DNA of 64,000 nt from JBEBVQ01 sp964527735. Its GTDB lineage: Bacteria; Bacteroidota; Bacteroidia; Chitinophagales; Chitinophagaceae. Position numbers and translations under genes: made by a program. Each line of letters begins with the position of its first letter. Position 1 is the stretch's first letter. The notes below the pieces were generated by a model. The model did no database searches. It was not told the DNA's origin and saw only the letters and a program-made list of their open reading frames with translations. The stretch spans positions 45,866-109,865 of the forward strand of contig CAZGPG010000012.1 of assembly GCA_964527735.1 (NCBI GenBank), in the 5' to 3' direction. Positions 16,361 through 24,209 of this stretch are shown piece after piece.

Positions 16361-17074
16361 ATGAAGGTAAAACCGGATTTTCATGCAGATTGCGTTACAT
16401 GCAGGGTAAAGGATAAGTCCATGTTCTGCCGGTTGCACCAATCAGAGCTGCTTCAGTTTGACGGCAGCAAGTCGTGCCATTTTTTTAATAAGGGAGAAAT
16501 CGTTTTTCATGAAAATGGTCATCCCCGCGGAGTGTTTTGCATCAGCTCCGGTAAGATAAAAGTCGCTCATACCGGGCACGACGGGAAAGAGCAGATCGTA
16601 CGAATGGCAAAAGAAGGCGACCTGCTGGGCTACAGGGCGTTTCTGAGCAGCCAGCAATATAATGCTACGGCTACAGCGCTGACGAATGCAGAGGTATGTT
16701 TTATTCCGGGCGAGGTGTTCTTTGAGGTGCTCCGGGGAAACAACAATTTTTCCCTGCAAATGATCCAGATGCTTTCTTCCGAGCTGGGCAAGGCAGAGCG
16801 TACCATTACTGATCTTGCACAAAAGCCCGTCCGTGAACGCATGGCGGAAGCGTTATTGTTTTTAAAAGGCACCTACGGGCTTGAACCGGATAATGCAACC
16901 ATTAACATCATACTATCCCGAGAAGATATTGCCAACATGGTGGGCACCGCAACGGAAACAGCTATCCGCCTGCTTTCAGAATTCCGGCACGACCGGATAC
17001 TTTCTTTTGAAGGTAAGAAAATAAAAATAGAAGATTATCCCCGGCTTGTACGGACAGCGAATATCCCGGACTGA
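16361..17074 (+). CDS. Crp/Fnr-family regulator with four FNR-like cysteines
   Basis: The 237-residue protein has an N-terminal cysteine cluster (C11, C14, C23), a cNMP-type beta roll (~30-125), a dimerisation helix and a winged helix. C113 in EVCFIPGEVFF aligns with C122 of E. coli FNR (MVCEIPFE), so all four [4Fe-4S] ligands may be present, although the C14-C23 spacing is longer than in FNR. The recognition helix reads TATETAIRLLSEF: Glu199 and Arg203 match FNR E209 and R213, while FNR S212 is Ile202. It likely senses oxygen or redox state and controls the adjacent genes through the TGAT-N4-ATCA sites. Confidence 0.88.
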   Translation: MKVKPDFHADCVTCRVKDKSMFCRLHQSELLQFDGSKSCHFFNKGEIVFHENGHPRGVFCISSGKIKVAHTGHDGKEQIVRMAKEGDLLGYRAFLSSQQYNATATALTNAEVCFIPGEVFFEVLRGNNNFSLQMIQMLSSELGKAERTITDLAQKPVRERMAEALLFLKGTYGLEPDNATINIILSREDIANMVGTATETAIRLLSEFRHDRILSFEGKKIKIEDYPRLVRTANIPD

Positions 17075-17100
17075 TCCAACGTACGCATCTCCCTCATGCC

Positions 17101-17131
17101 GTAACGGAGACGCGATGAATCGCGTCTCTAC
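17101..17131. repeat. GTAGAGACG-family palindrome, left end decayed
   Basis: GAGACGCGAT (17107-17116) pairs perfectly with ATCGCGTCTC (17119-17128) across a GA loop. The right end reads CGTCTCTAC as in the 55871 copy, while the left end is degenerate. It lies between the convergent crp/fnr-type and cupin genes, and the cupin TAG stop (17128-17130) is inside it. Confidence 0.65.
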
Positions 17132-17646
17132 GGTCGTGTAAGCCTTATTATAATATCACGGTGCTGGGGGAAAAGAGCTGATAACTTCTCTTTTTCTGCC
17201 AATTCGAAATCCGAAAAATCAAACCCCGGAGCCACAGTACACCCCACAAAGGCAAAACCAGCGCCAGCTACCGGCTCGGAAGCAAACCAGCATCCGGCAG
17301 GCACCACCGCCTGAAATGTCTCTCCCGCCCCTGCATTCCGCCCAAGACGGATCGTGCTCAGGTTGCCCGCCGGGTCAATGACATGGATCAGTAATGTTCC
17401 GCCTGCATAGAAATGCCAGATCTCATCGCTCTTTATCCGGTGAAAGGCAGAGAAATCCTGCTGCTGCAATAGGAAATAAATGGCTGTACTGTAAGACCGC
17501 CCCCCGGGAAATTCGTTACTACCTGTATCCACAACAGTCTCCGACCGGTATGTTTCCTTATAGTAACCTCCTTCCGGATGCGGCAGAAGCTGATAATAAT
17601 GAATCAGTTGTTCCGGCGACTGCTGCAGTGAAATATCTTTTTCCAT
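17128..17646 (-). CDS. Cupin_5 (DUF985) domain protein
   Basis: Started at ATG 17646 (MEKDISLQQSPEQL), the protein has 172 residues; an ATG six codons upstream is also possible. The N-terminal LLPHPEGGYYKETYRS and the later FSAFHRIKSDEIWHFYAGG are the characteristic segments of the cupin_5 family. His and Glu in HRIKSDEIWHF sit where cupins usually bind metal. VVPAGCWFASE and GCTVAPGFDFSDFEL complete the barrel. Family members are small cytoplasmic proteins, some related to sugar or RmlC-like isomerases; no activity can be assigned. The TAG stop is provided by a palindromic repeat. It starts 50 bases after the CPBP gene on the same strand. Confidence 0.87.
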   Translation of the reverse strand: MEKDISLQQSPEQLIHYYQLLPHPEGGYYKETYRSETVVDTGSNEFPGGRSYSTAIYFLLQQQDFSAFHRIKSDEIWHFYAGGTLLIHVIDPAGNLSTIRLGRNAGAGETFQAVVPAGCWFASEPVAGAGFAFVGCTVAPGFDFSDFELAEKEKLSALFPQHRDIIIRLTRP

Positions 17647-17695
17647 AGCAAGCAAAGATAACATGGATTATGTATGATTCACCCCTCGCAAGTGG

Positions 17696-18379
17696 TCACA
17701 GCGGGTAGTTTTCTGCTACATACCACCATACAATACCATTGAATACCGCATGACATACTCCTGCCAGTATGAGTGAGCGGGTCTTTATAAATACCAATGT
17801 TCCACACAGAAATCCAAACAATATATCAACCGGAAAATCCCGGATCCGTTCTATAAAGCCGTATGCCGGATCTAAAAAATGATTGCTGTATTGATGCGGC
17901 AGCAGGAACCAGTAAAAGGTAATAATGAACGGGATAACAAACACCGGTACCGTCCGGCGTTCAGGTTGCCCCGGTATCCGTATAGCCGCCCGGAACGTAC
18001 AAAAGACAATACCAATAAAAAACAGATCCTCAAGTGGCGTAATCACGGACAATGGTCCGTTTTCATGCACCACAGTTATCATACCCGGACGAATTCCCGT
18101 ATGAAACAGGTAAAACTGTGACAAACGGTATACAATGATCAGCAGCAGGAAAAAAGAGCAAATAGCAACAGCCCTCCTGTTGATCCTTTTAAAGCTGTAA
18201 TATGACATAACCGTTCGCCAGCAACCGGTGATCCATAAAAATGAGATGATAAAAATGATATGGATCATCACGTAGTAATGCCGACCCATGAAATCACCAA
18301 ACCATAAATGCTGATACAGGAAAAAGTAGAGCAGCAGCAGGTATAGCTGGATTCTTATTTTTTCCGGTGAATTTTTCAT
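17696..18379 (-). CDS. Degenerate CPBP-like membrane protein, candidate immunity factor
   Basis: From ATG 18379 the protein has 227 residues and about seven hydrophobic segments. The C-terminal block FGFLCGTLVFIKTRSLILAGVCHAVFNGIVWW matches the last two motifs of CPBP/Abi intramembrane proteases, with the expected His and Asn in CHAVFN. The first motif, normally EExxFRG, here reads EDLFFIG, so the second Glu is Asp and the Arg is lost; activity is doubtful. CPBP proteins are common in bacteriocin loci, where several give self-immunity. The gene starts 72 bases after the double-glycine peptide gene on the same strand, so an immunity role is a reasonable inference, not shown. Confidence 0.62.
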   Translation of the reverse strand: MKNSPEKIRIQLYLLLLYFFLYQHLWFGDFMGRHYYVMIHIIFIISFLWITGCWRTVMSYYSFKRINRRAVAICSFFLLLIIVYRLSQFYLFHTGIRPGMITVVHENGPLSVITPLEDLFFIGIVFCTFRAAIRIPGQPERRTVPVFVIPFIITFYWFLLPHQYSNHFLDPAYGFIERIRDFPVDILFGFLCGTLVFIKTRSLILAGVCHAVFNGIVWWYVAENYPL

Positions 18380-18451
18380 AAACAAGTGTTATAAACATTT
18401 ACCAAATGAATATAGAAGGGCAGGACACACTGCCTGCCCTTCATGCTATCG

Positions 18452-18688
18452 TCAGGGGAACCGGTTCCCATTCCCGCTGCCGTTGCCGGAAGAATCGGCG
18501 CTGGCAGATGACGACGCATTGTTTGTATTGGTGCCGCCGCCGTTGTAGATAACGGTGTTACCGCAACCACCCAGCAAGACTGCTGCACCGATGATGAGGA
18601 AGGGCAGCAAACCGCCTTCTGTTTCCTCCATCTCTACCGGGGACATCTCCTCAACATCCCACCGCTGCAATTCAAACTTCTGTGTCAT
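18452..18688 (-). CDS. Double-glycine-leader secreted peptide (bacteriocin-like)
   Basis: The ATG at 18688 (a GTG seven codons earlier is possible) encodes 78 residues. The first 26 form an acidic leader ending SPVEMEETEGG, with hydrophobic/acidic spacing before the Gly-Gly cleavage site as in C39-processed peptides. The 52-residue remainder starts with a hydrophobic stretch, LLPFLIIGAAVLLGG, then a single Cys, and ends in a Gly/Asn/Ser-rich tail closing with NRFP. The C39 peptidase-transporter gene lies directly upstream on the same strand. The hydrophobic core with GxxxG-like spacing fits a membrane-active bacteriocin, but signalling or other roles are possible. A TAACTTTG promoter element precedes it. 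Confidence 0.75.
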   Translation of the reverse strand: MTQKFELQRWDVEEMSPVEMEETEGGLLPFLIIGAAVLLGGCGNTVIYNGGGTNTNNASSSASADSSGNGSGNGNRFP

Positions 18689-18761
18689 ATCAGTAGATTT
18701 TGTTCCCACACTTGATCATACGTCGCAGGAGATAACGTAGTGAATTCCGGAATCACAAAAA

Positions 18762-18769
18762 CAAAGTTA
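18762..18769 (-). promoter_or_regulatory. Candidate promoter of the double-glycine peptide gene
   Basis: Minus-strand TAACTTTG matches TAnnTTTG, 74 bases before the ATG at 18688 and within the 183-base gap after the PCAT gene. It would let the peptide be made independently of the export operon. No clear -33 box. Confidence 0.45.
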
Positions 18770-18871
18770 TCCGCGCTCATTCCACGAAAAAGAACGGAAT
18801 GAAAAAACATCCTTCTGTCCGATGAAAACCGGTACAGAAGCGGGCATTAATTTAAAATACATAACAAAAAA

Positions 18872-21022
18872 TCATCGTAACGACCACATTTTTGCATATA
18901 CTCCTCCCTTCCTGATCAATTCCCGGTGACTGCCCTGCTCAGCTACGACCCCGTCCTGCAAAACGAAAATAATATCACAATCCCTGACGGCTGTCAGCCT
19001 GTGCGCAATGATCACGATCGTCTTTCCCTGCGCCTTGTACCACGCCAACGCTTGCTGTACAGCCTTTTCACTTTCCGCATCGAGAGAGGAAGTGGATTCA
19101 TCAAGCGCGAGCACTTCAGGATCTCTGTATAATGCACGTGCAATTGCAATGCGCTGCCGCTGGCCACCCGAGAGGTTACCGCCATGCTCCTCCAGGAATG
19201 TGTAATAATGATCCGGCAGGCTTTCTATAAATGGGTGCAGACCCAGCACGCGCGTAATATGCCCTATCTTCAACAGATCGGGAGCCGGGTCTCCGACAGC
19301 AATATTTTCGAGGATCGTACCGGCAAACAGATCGGTATGCTGCGGCACTACGCCGATGACACGGCGCAGGCTGGCATTGGAAACATACCGGGTATCATGC
19401 GTGCCCACAGTTATGGCTCCCGCCTGCGGGGGGTACAGCTTGTGCAGCAGAGACAGAAGGGTGGATTTACCGCATCCGCTTGCACCTACCACTCCGGCAC
19501 TGGCGCCTTCCGGTATATACATGTCCAGGCCCCGGAGCACAGGCGTACGCGTACCATAACGAAAATGCACGCCGGCAAACCGGATGCCTCCCTGTATGGT
19601 ATCCCGCGTCAGGTCAATACCCCGGCCATCTCCGGACTCACGCTCCAGGTCTATGATCTCAAACAGGCGTTCCGCCGCAATCAGCGCATCCTGGATCTGC
19701 CTGTTCGCTGCGATCAACTGTACTGCGGGACCGGTAAAATAACCCAGCAGGGCATAAAACGAAAGCAGCTCGCCGGGCGACATGGCTCTGCCGATCACAA
19801 AAAAGCTGCCACTCCACAACACAACGATCGTAAACAGCTTGGTCACAAATTCTGACGCGCTCCCTGAATACAGTATACGCACACTGCTCTTATATACAGT
19901 ACGCAACAGACGCACAAAATGCGCCTCTGTTCGGTCAAAGGCATCAGGCTCCAGCCCGAGCCGCTTGACAGTGCCTATGCTCCCGAGGCTTTCCACCAAT
20001 TGTGCTTCCAGCGCGGCATGCCCTTCCATCAGCTTGCGCTGCCATATCCTGTTGCTGTGATTGCTGAAGATATATATTACTGCGTACAACGGAAGCACAA
20101 GGACCGTGATCAACGCAAGCTTCCAGTGATAAAGAAACATCAGGCTTACGGAAAACAGGACGATACATACATTTACAATGATGTCAATCGCCACATCGTT
20201 GACGAACAGACGTATTTTCACCGCATCGTTGATGCGGCTGAGTATCTCCCCTACCCGCATCGTATCAAAAAACCGCTGCGGCAACTCCAAAAGATGCCGG
20301 TAATACCCCAGGATCAGACCTGCATCCATATGCTGACCGGTACGAAGCACGAATATGTTCCGTATGTACCCGATGACAATCTGAAATACAAGCAAGGCAA
20401 TCATGATCACGCCCAGCAGATTCAGCAGGCGTATATTTCCGTGTACGAGCACATGATCCACTATCTGACGGAGGTAAAGCGACGTAGACAAACCAAGCGC
20501 TGTATAAACGATGGCGCCGGCAACAGCCTGTATCATGACCCCGGTGTGCGGACGTACCAGCTGGAACAGACGGCGGGTGACCGATATAACGGCATTTCCC
20601 GGCCGGAATGAGGTATCCGGCAACAACAACAACAATACGCCGGTCCACTGCTTTACAAATGCTTCCGTCTTCTCTTTGCGTATCTTCCCGTAAGCAGGGT
20701 CCATAAACCATACAACGCCGTCTGCCGCTTTGCAGATCACTACATAATGATGCAGCCCGTTCTCCATTTTCATATGCGCAATAGCCGGCAGCGGTATCTG
20801 CGTCAGACTTCCGGATGCGGCTTTTACTCCTTTTGCCAGCAATCCCATGCACGCAGCTGCTTCGATCAGACCGGCAACGGTTGTTCCCCGGCGATCCGTA
20901 CCGGCATATTGCCGTATTTTTGTCACCGGTATCCGCAGCCGGTACCATGCAGCAATCGAGGCAAGGCAGGCAGCGCCGCAGTCGGTAGCGTCCTTTTGCC
21001 GTATATGCATCCTTCTTTTCAC
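18872..21022 (-). CDS. Peptidase-containing ABC transporter (PCAT), C39 type
   Basis: The 716-residue protein has the three-part PCAT layout. Residues 1-130 are a C39 papain-like peptidase: Gln9, Cys15 in DATDCGAACL, His91/92 in GLHHYVV and Asp108 in FMDPAYG. Residues ~155-435 form six membrane helices. The ATPase carries GASGCGKST, LSGGQRQR and LALDEST. It would cut a Gly-Gly leader inside the cell and export the peptide through the inner membrane, working with the HlyD adaptor encoded just upstream. The start is GTG 21022, overlapping the HlyD stop (GTGA); ATG 21010 is an alternative. The peptide gene downstream is the obvious substrate. Confidence 0.95.
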   Translation of the reverse strand: MKRRMHIRQKDATDCGAACLASIAAWYRLRIPVTKIRQYAGTDRRGTTVAGLIEAAACMGLLAKGVKAASGSLTQIPLPAIAHMKMENGLHHYVVICKAADGVVWFMDPAYGKIRKEKTEAFVKQWTGVLLLLLPDTSFRPGNAVISVTRRLFQLVRPHTGVMIQAVAGAIVYTALGLSTSLYLRQIVDHVLVHGNIRLLNLLGVIMIALLVFQIVIGYIRNIFVLRTGQHMDAGLILGYYRHLLELPQRFFDTMRVGEILSRINDAVKIRLFVNDVAIDIIVNVCIVLFSVSLMFLYHWKLALITVLVLPLYAVIYIFSNHSNRIWQRKLMEGHAALEAQLVESLGSIGTVKRLGLEPDAFDRTEAHFVRLLRTVYKSSVRILYSGSASEFVTKLFTIVVLWSGSFFVIGRAMSPGELLSFYALLGYFTGPAVQLIAANRQIQDALIAAERLFEIIDLERESGDGRGIDLTRDTIQGGIRFAGVHFRYGTRTPVLRGLDMYIPEGASAGVVGASGCGKSTLLSLLHKLYPPQAGAITVGTHDTRYVSNASLRRVIGVVPQHTDLFAGTILENIAVGDPAPDLLKIGHITRVLGLHPFIESLPDHYYTFLEEHGGNLSGGQRQRIAIARALYRDPEVLALDESTSSLDAESEKAVQQALAWYKAQGKTIVIIAHRLTAVRDCDIIFVLQDGVVAEQGSHRELIRKGGVYAKMWSLR

Positions 21023-22194
21023 GGGTCATTCTGTATTACCGGTGGCGGAGCTGCAGGATTCAGCCAGTCATCCATCTTATCAAACAGCAGTTGCCACAGG
21101 CTCCTGCGTGCCACCAGAAAACCGGCCTGGAATGTCATTCCTTTCTTCAGCACTACGGTATAGCCATTTGCAAGCCGCAGGCAGGTACTGTCAAAATCAG
21201 CCCGGACTTTAAAAAAAGGATGATCGCCCTGCAGCGTAAAATCGTGGTCTATATATGTGACCCGCCCCGAAAGCGTACCGAAGTATTTATAATCAAATGC
21301 TTCTATCTGGTAGCGTACCAGTTGTCCTCTCTTTAGCAAACCTATATCCCGTACGGGAACATGCACTTCCGCTACCAGCTTTGTTTCGGGTGAGAGCACG
21401 CCAATCACTTCCCCTGCCTGTACTGTGCTGCCGGGATAACGGTTGTTAATACCCATCAATGTACCGGTAACCGGCGCGCGTATTTCATACTGGTAGCGGT
21501 CGTAAATAAGCTGTTGCCATTGCAGCTCGTACTGTACATATTCGGACCTGTATTGCATCAGCTGTTGCTGCCAGTCGTTTGCCCGGCTGCTCTTAAACGC
21601 CCGGAACGCTGCCTCGAGCTGCTCATTTTCCACTTCTTTGTCATAGTATTCTTTCCGCGAAATCACCCGCGCCAGCAGTAACCGGTTGTGCTCTGCAAGC
21701 TCCTGCCTGACTTTTTTCAGCACGGCAAACCGCTCTTCCAACTGGGCTGCATACAGTTTCCATTCCTGCCGGTACACGGCAGACCGGAACCCTTCTGCAG
21801 GAGATGATTGTTGCATACTGCTTCCTCCGTATCCTGCAAGCCATTGCAGATCGTGCAGTAATTTCCGCCGCTGCTCCAGCTCATGACGTATCAGTACAGC
21901 CCTGGCACGTGCATGTGCGTCATAAAGACGTATGACCGGACTGTCGCGGAGAACGGTATCCCCTTCCCGATAATAGATATGATCTATAACGGCTCCTGCC
22001 AGCGGCCTCAGCTCGAACCGCTCCTGCTCCGGACGCACGACGCCTGCTGTTCTTACAGAAACATCTACTGTAATAAAAGGCAGCCAGGCTATAGCCAGGC
22101 ATATCCCTCCCAGCAGCACCCAGTAAATGGTCTTTGCCCGCAATGGGATCGCGGGCAGATATGAGACCAGCAGATCATACGCACCGGTGCTCAT
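21019..22194 (-). CDS. HlyD-family secretion adaptor
   Basis: The 391-residue protein has a short cytoplasmic start, one membrane helix (residues ~20-40, IYWVLLGGICLAIAWLPFI) and a periplasmic adaptor. RTAGVVRPEQERFELRPLAGAVI and APVTGTLMGINNRYPGSTVQAGEVIGVLSP are the split barrel-sandwich (lipoyl-like) halves. Between them lies a long charged helical hairpin (~95-210) that would reach an outer-membrane channel. It links the PCAT to export across the envelope; no TolC-type gene is in the window, so a shared channel is expected. Its ATG overlaps the stop of the upstream HTH gene (ATGA), and its own stop overlaps the PCAT start. Confidence 0.92.
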   Translation of the reverse strand: MSTGAYDLLVSYLPAIPLRAKTIYWVLLGGICLAIAWLPFITVDVSVRTAGVVRPEQERFELRPLAGAVIDHIYYREGDTVLRDSPVIRLYDAHARARAVLIRHELEQRRKLLHDLQWLAGYGGSSMQQSSPAEGFRSAVYRQEWKLYAAQLEERFAVLKKVRQELAEHNRLLLARVISRKEYYDKEVENEQLEAAFRAFKSSRANDWQQQLMQYRSEYVQYELQWQQLIYDRYQYEIRAPVTGTLMGINNRYPGSTVQAGEVIGVLSPETKLVAEVHVPVRDIGLLKRGQLVRYQIEAFDYKYFGTLSGRVTYIDHDFTLQGDHPFFKVRADFDSTCLRLANGYTVVLKKGMTFQAGFLVARRSLWQLLFDKMDDWLNPAAPPPVIQNDP

Positions 22195-22532
22195 ATCATT
22201 TTAATCCTGTCGGTACAGACATCATATCTCAATGACCGGCCGTGATAAAATGCCGGTGTACATCCACCAGACAGCTTCTTTGTCTCATCAGGTGGCAACG
22301 GACGTATAATACAACGCACATCAATGACAAAATTGTTCTTATAATAAAACGTTTCCCGCTTCCTGGAATAAGCAATGGTTGCACCACAAGCTTTCAGTTC
22401 TTCAAAAACAACGTATAGCTTGCTTTTGCTTATGCCTAATATGCCGGATAGTCTGTCCGGCGGGCCGGTACGTTTGCTCCTCATCAGCAAATGCAGCAGA
22501 TTCAATTGTTCTGCCTGTTTTTGTATGTTCAT
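22191..22532 (-). CDS. Small winged-helix (HTH) protein, first gene of the export operon
   Basis: The 113-residue protein has a winged-helix fold in residues 5-70: LLHLLMRSKRTGPPDRLSG followed by the recognition-helix-like SKSKLYVVFEELKACG and a wing TIAYSRKRETFYYKN. No effector domain follows; the C-terminal ~45 residues contain three Cys and are unrecognised. ATG 22532 is used, and its stop overlaps the HlyD start. Its position suggests a regulator of its own operon or of the peptide gene, possibly responding to the exported peptide; this is inference. Similar small HTH proteins next to Bacteroidota peptide exporters would be the test for a conserved role. Confidence 0.72.
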   Translation of the reverse strand: MNIQKQAEQLNLLHLLMRSKRTGPPDRLSGILGISKSKLYVVFEELKACGATIAYSRKRETFYYKNNFVIDVRCIIRPLPPDETKKLSGGCTPAFYHGRSLRYDVCTDRIKMI

Positions 22533-22805
22533 AGCTCCTGATTTTACTAAAGGCTTAATGAATTCGTTTTCACACTGTTATCCGGTACAATAGTAAATCG
22601 CCTGGAATGATTTTCAAAGAAAAATTAATTATTTTTGTTATATCTATACTATTATTTAAAAATGAAAAGCAGAAAGAATTGATGTTTTTTATAAAGCATA
22701 TAGATATGCCCGGATGCAGAAATCTGTTGCGGTCGTCAGTTCCGTCGTTGCTGCGCTTGTAATGTTTGGAACTGTTGATTAGCTTGCGCATCCAATCATT
22801 ACACG

Positions 22806-23279
22806 ATGAAGAGAGCAATGTATGCCCTGCTATTTCTGTCTGTTGTAACAGGCAGTTGTAAGAAGGATAAAGACGGAGGGGGATGCAACATTACTATAAC
22901 TGCGGCGCCGGCACAGGAAACTGCGGCTTTGGCGCAGTACCTGGATGATCGTGGTATTGCTGCCGAACAGCATGAAAAAGGATTTTTTTATACTATTTCA
23001 AACACCGGATCGGGCAAACAGCCGGATGCATGTTCCAATGTACGGGTAAATTATATTGGCAGACTGAAGAACGGCGACATTTTCGATCAGGCCAATAACA
23101 TATCGTTCGGTCTTTCCGGGCTGATCAGCGGCTGGCAGGCAGGCATCCCGCTGATCAAAGCCGGAGGGAGTATTACCTTGTATCTTCCGCCCGCTCATGG
23201 ATATGGCAGCCAGGGAGGCGGCTCTGTGCCGCCCAATGCCATTACCATATTCACCGTAGATCTGCTGGAAGTGAAATAA
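22806..23279 (+). CDS. FKBP-type peptidyl-prolyl isomerase lipoprotein
   Basis: The 157-residue protein has a lipoprotein signal with Cys18 in VTGSCKK. Residues ~70-157 are an FKBP domain: VRVNYIGRLKNGDIFDQ, the SGWQAGIPLIKAGG core with its conserved Trp, then LYLPPAHGYGSQG and a final TVDLLEVK strand. It would catalyse proline isomerisation of exported proteins, tethered to the inner or outer membrane. The ATG at 22806 is divergent from the HTH/PCAT operon. Folding help for surface proteins encoded downstream is possible, but such FKBP lipoproteins are common and numerous in this phylum. Confidence 0.93.
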   Translation: MKRAMYALLFLSVVTGSCKKDKDGGGCNITITAAPAQETAALAQYLDDRGIAAEQHEKGFFYTISNTGSGKQPDACSNVRVNYIGRLKNGDIFDQANNISFGLSGLISGWQAGIPLIKAGGSITLYLPPAHGYGSQGGGSVPPNAITIFTVDLLEVK

Positions 23280-23329
23280 TGCACTGTTGCTCTTCCGTTT
23301 TAGCATTTATAAATACCGGAAAGTAGGTA

Positions 23330-23361
23330 TTGGTATATACCATGCCCATCTGATACATTTG
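23330..23361 (+). promoter_or_regulatory. Promoter of the two-domain lipoprotein gene
   Basis: TTG (23330-23332), 21 bases, then TACATTTG (23354-23361) followed by C is a good match to the Bacteroidota -33/-7 pattern. It is followed by a ~45-base leader to the ATG at 23414. Confidence 0.6.
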
Positions 23362-23413
23362 CATTGTGTATAAATTTTGAGTATATGCATTGTAAAAGTC
23401 AAAACAAACCGTA

Positions 23414-24163
23414 ATGAATATTTTGCGTTATTACCTGTTGTTAGTAATATTTTCCGGTATGACCGGCTGTGAAAAGGAAGAAACTGTACCTGACAACATT
23501 GGTGCAGGTAGTGGAAACGCCGGGAGCGGCAATGGAAAAACTGTATTCTGGATATCTTCGGATCTTGCGTGCGGCAATATTGATGTTACCTGTAATGGCC
23601 GCCGGGAGACGATCAACCGTTATTACTCCTCCGGAGCCCCGGCCTGCGGCGCTTCCGGTTGTGCTACATTTGAATTGGAGCCGGGCACCTATCCTTATAC
23701 AGCGACTTGCAGCAACTGGAGCTGGAATGGTTCAGTAACAGTTAAATCCGGGAACTGTGTCAGTATGGAATTGACTGCCGGAGGCGGGAATAATAGTGGT
23801 AGCAATAACGGCAGTGGCGGTGGAAGTGGAAGCGGAAGCGGAAGCGGTGGAAATAGCAGTACAGGGCAGGCAATAGTATGGGTCGGTTATCTGGGGGGAG
23901 GCAGCATTAAGGTTGAAGTGTCCACTAATTCCGGGCCCGGAGGCACCCGTAAGGTCCATGCCACAAGCTTTATTACTTCTGCATATACCGACCGGACAGG
24001 TCCGCCGCCGTGCGGTGCTTACGGTAGTGCAAATTTTGACCTGGCACCGGGTACGTACAGATTTTCCGCTATGCTTGGCGCGCCGGGCGACAGTGATTAC
24101 CAGACCTGGTCAGGTGGTTTTACTGTGGTTGCGGGAAAGTGTGTGAGGACAAGGATTCATTAG
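23414..24163 (+). CDS. Lipoprotein with two related domains joined by a Gly/Ser linker
   Basis: The 249-residue protein has a lipobox MTGC with Cys19. Two domains follow, at ~42-122 and ~151-249, separated by ~28 residues almost wholly Gly, Ser and Asn. Both domains share the order strand, Cys-Gly-Ala-(Ser/Tyr)-Gly, F-x-L-x-PGTY, Trp-x-Gly and a closing G(N/K)CV, so they look like an internal duplication of a small beta sandwich with paired cysteines. I do not recognise the family. It is probably surface-exposed. It has its own promoter, and the SBBP/T9SS gene follows 46 bases downstream, so the two may be co-expressed. Confidence 0.78.
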   Translation: MNILRYYLLLVIFSGMTGCEKEETVPDNIGAGSGNAGSGNGKTVFWISSDLACGNIDVTCNGRRETINRYYSSGAPACGASGCATFELEPGTYPYTATCSNWSWNGSVTVKSGNCVSMELTAGGGNNSGSNNGSGGGSGSGSGSGGNSSTGQAIVWVGYLGGGSIKVEVSTNSGPGGTRKVHATSFITSAYTDRTGPPPCGAYGSANFDLAPGTYRFSAMLGAPGDSDYQTWSGGFTVVAGKCVRTRIH

Positions 24164-24209
24164 TGAGATGCAGTGTCACCTTAAAATTAATATTTAAAAA
24201 AGAATAACC

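Noticed and set aside
18781..18813. Hairpin TCATTCC/GGAATGA downstream of the PCAT gene
   Set aside because: Short stem and no U-run on the minus strand; not good enough to call a terminator.
22570..22818. 82-residue minus frame between HTH and FKBP genes
   Set aside because: It overlaps the FKBP start and the promoter region and has no recognisable features or Gly-Gly leader.
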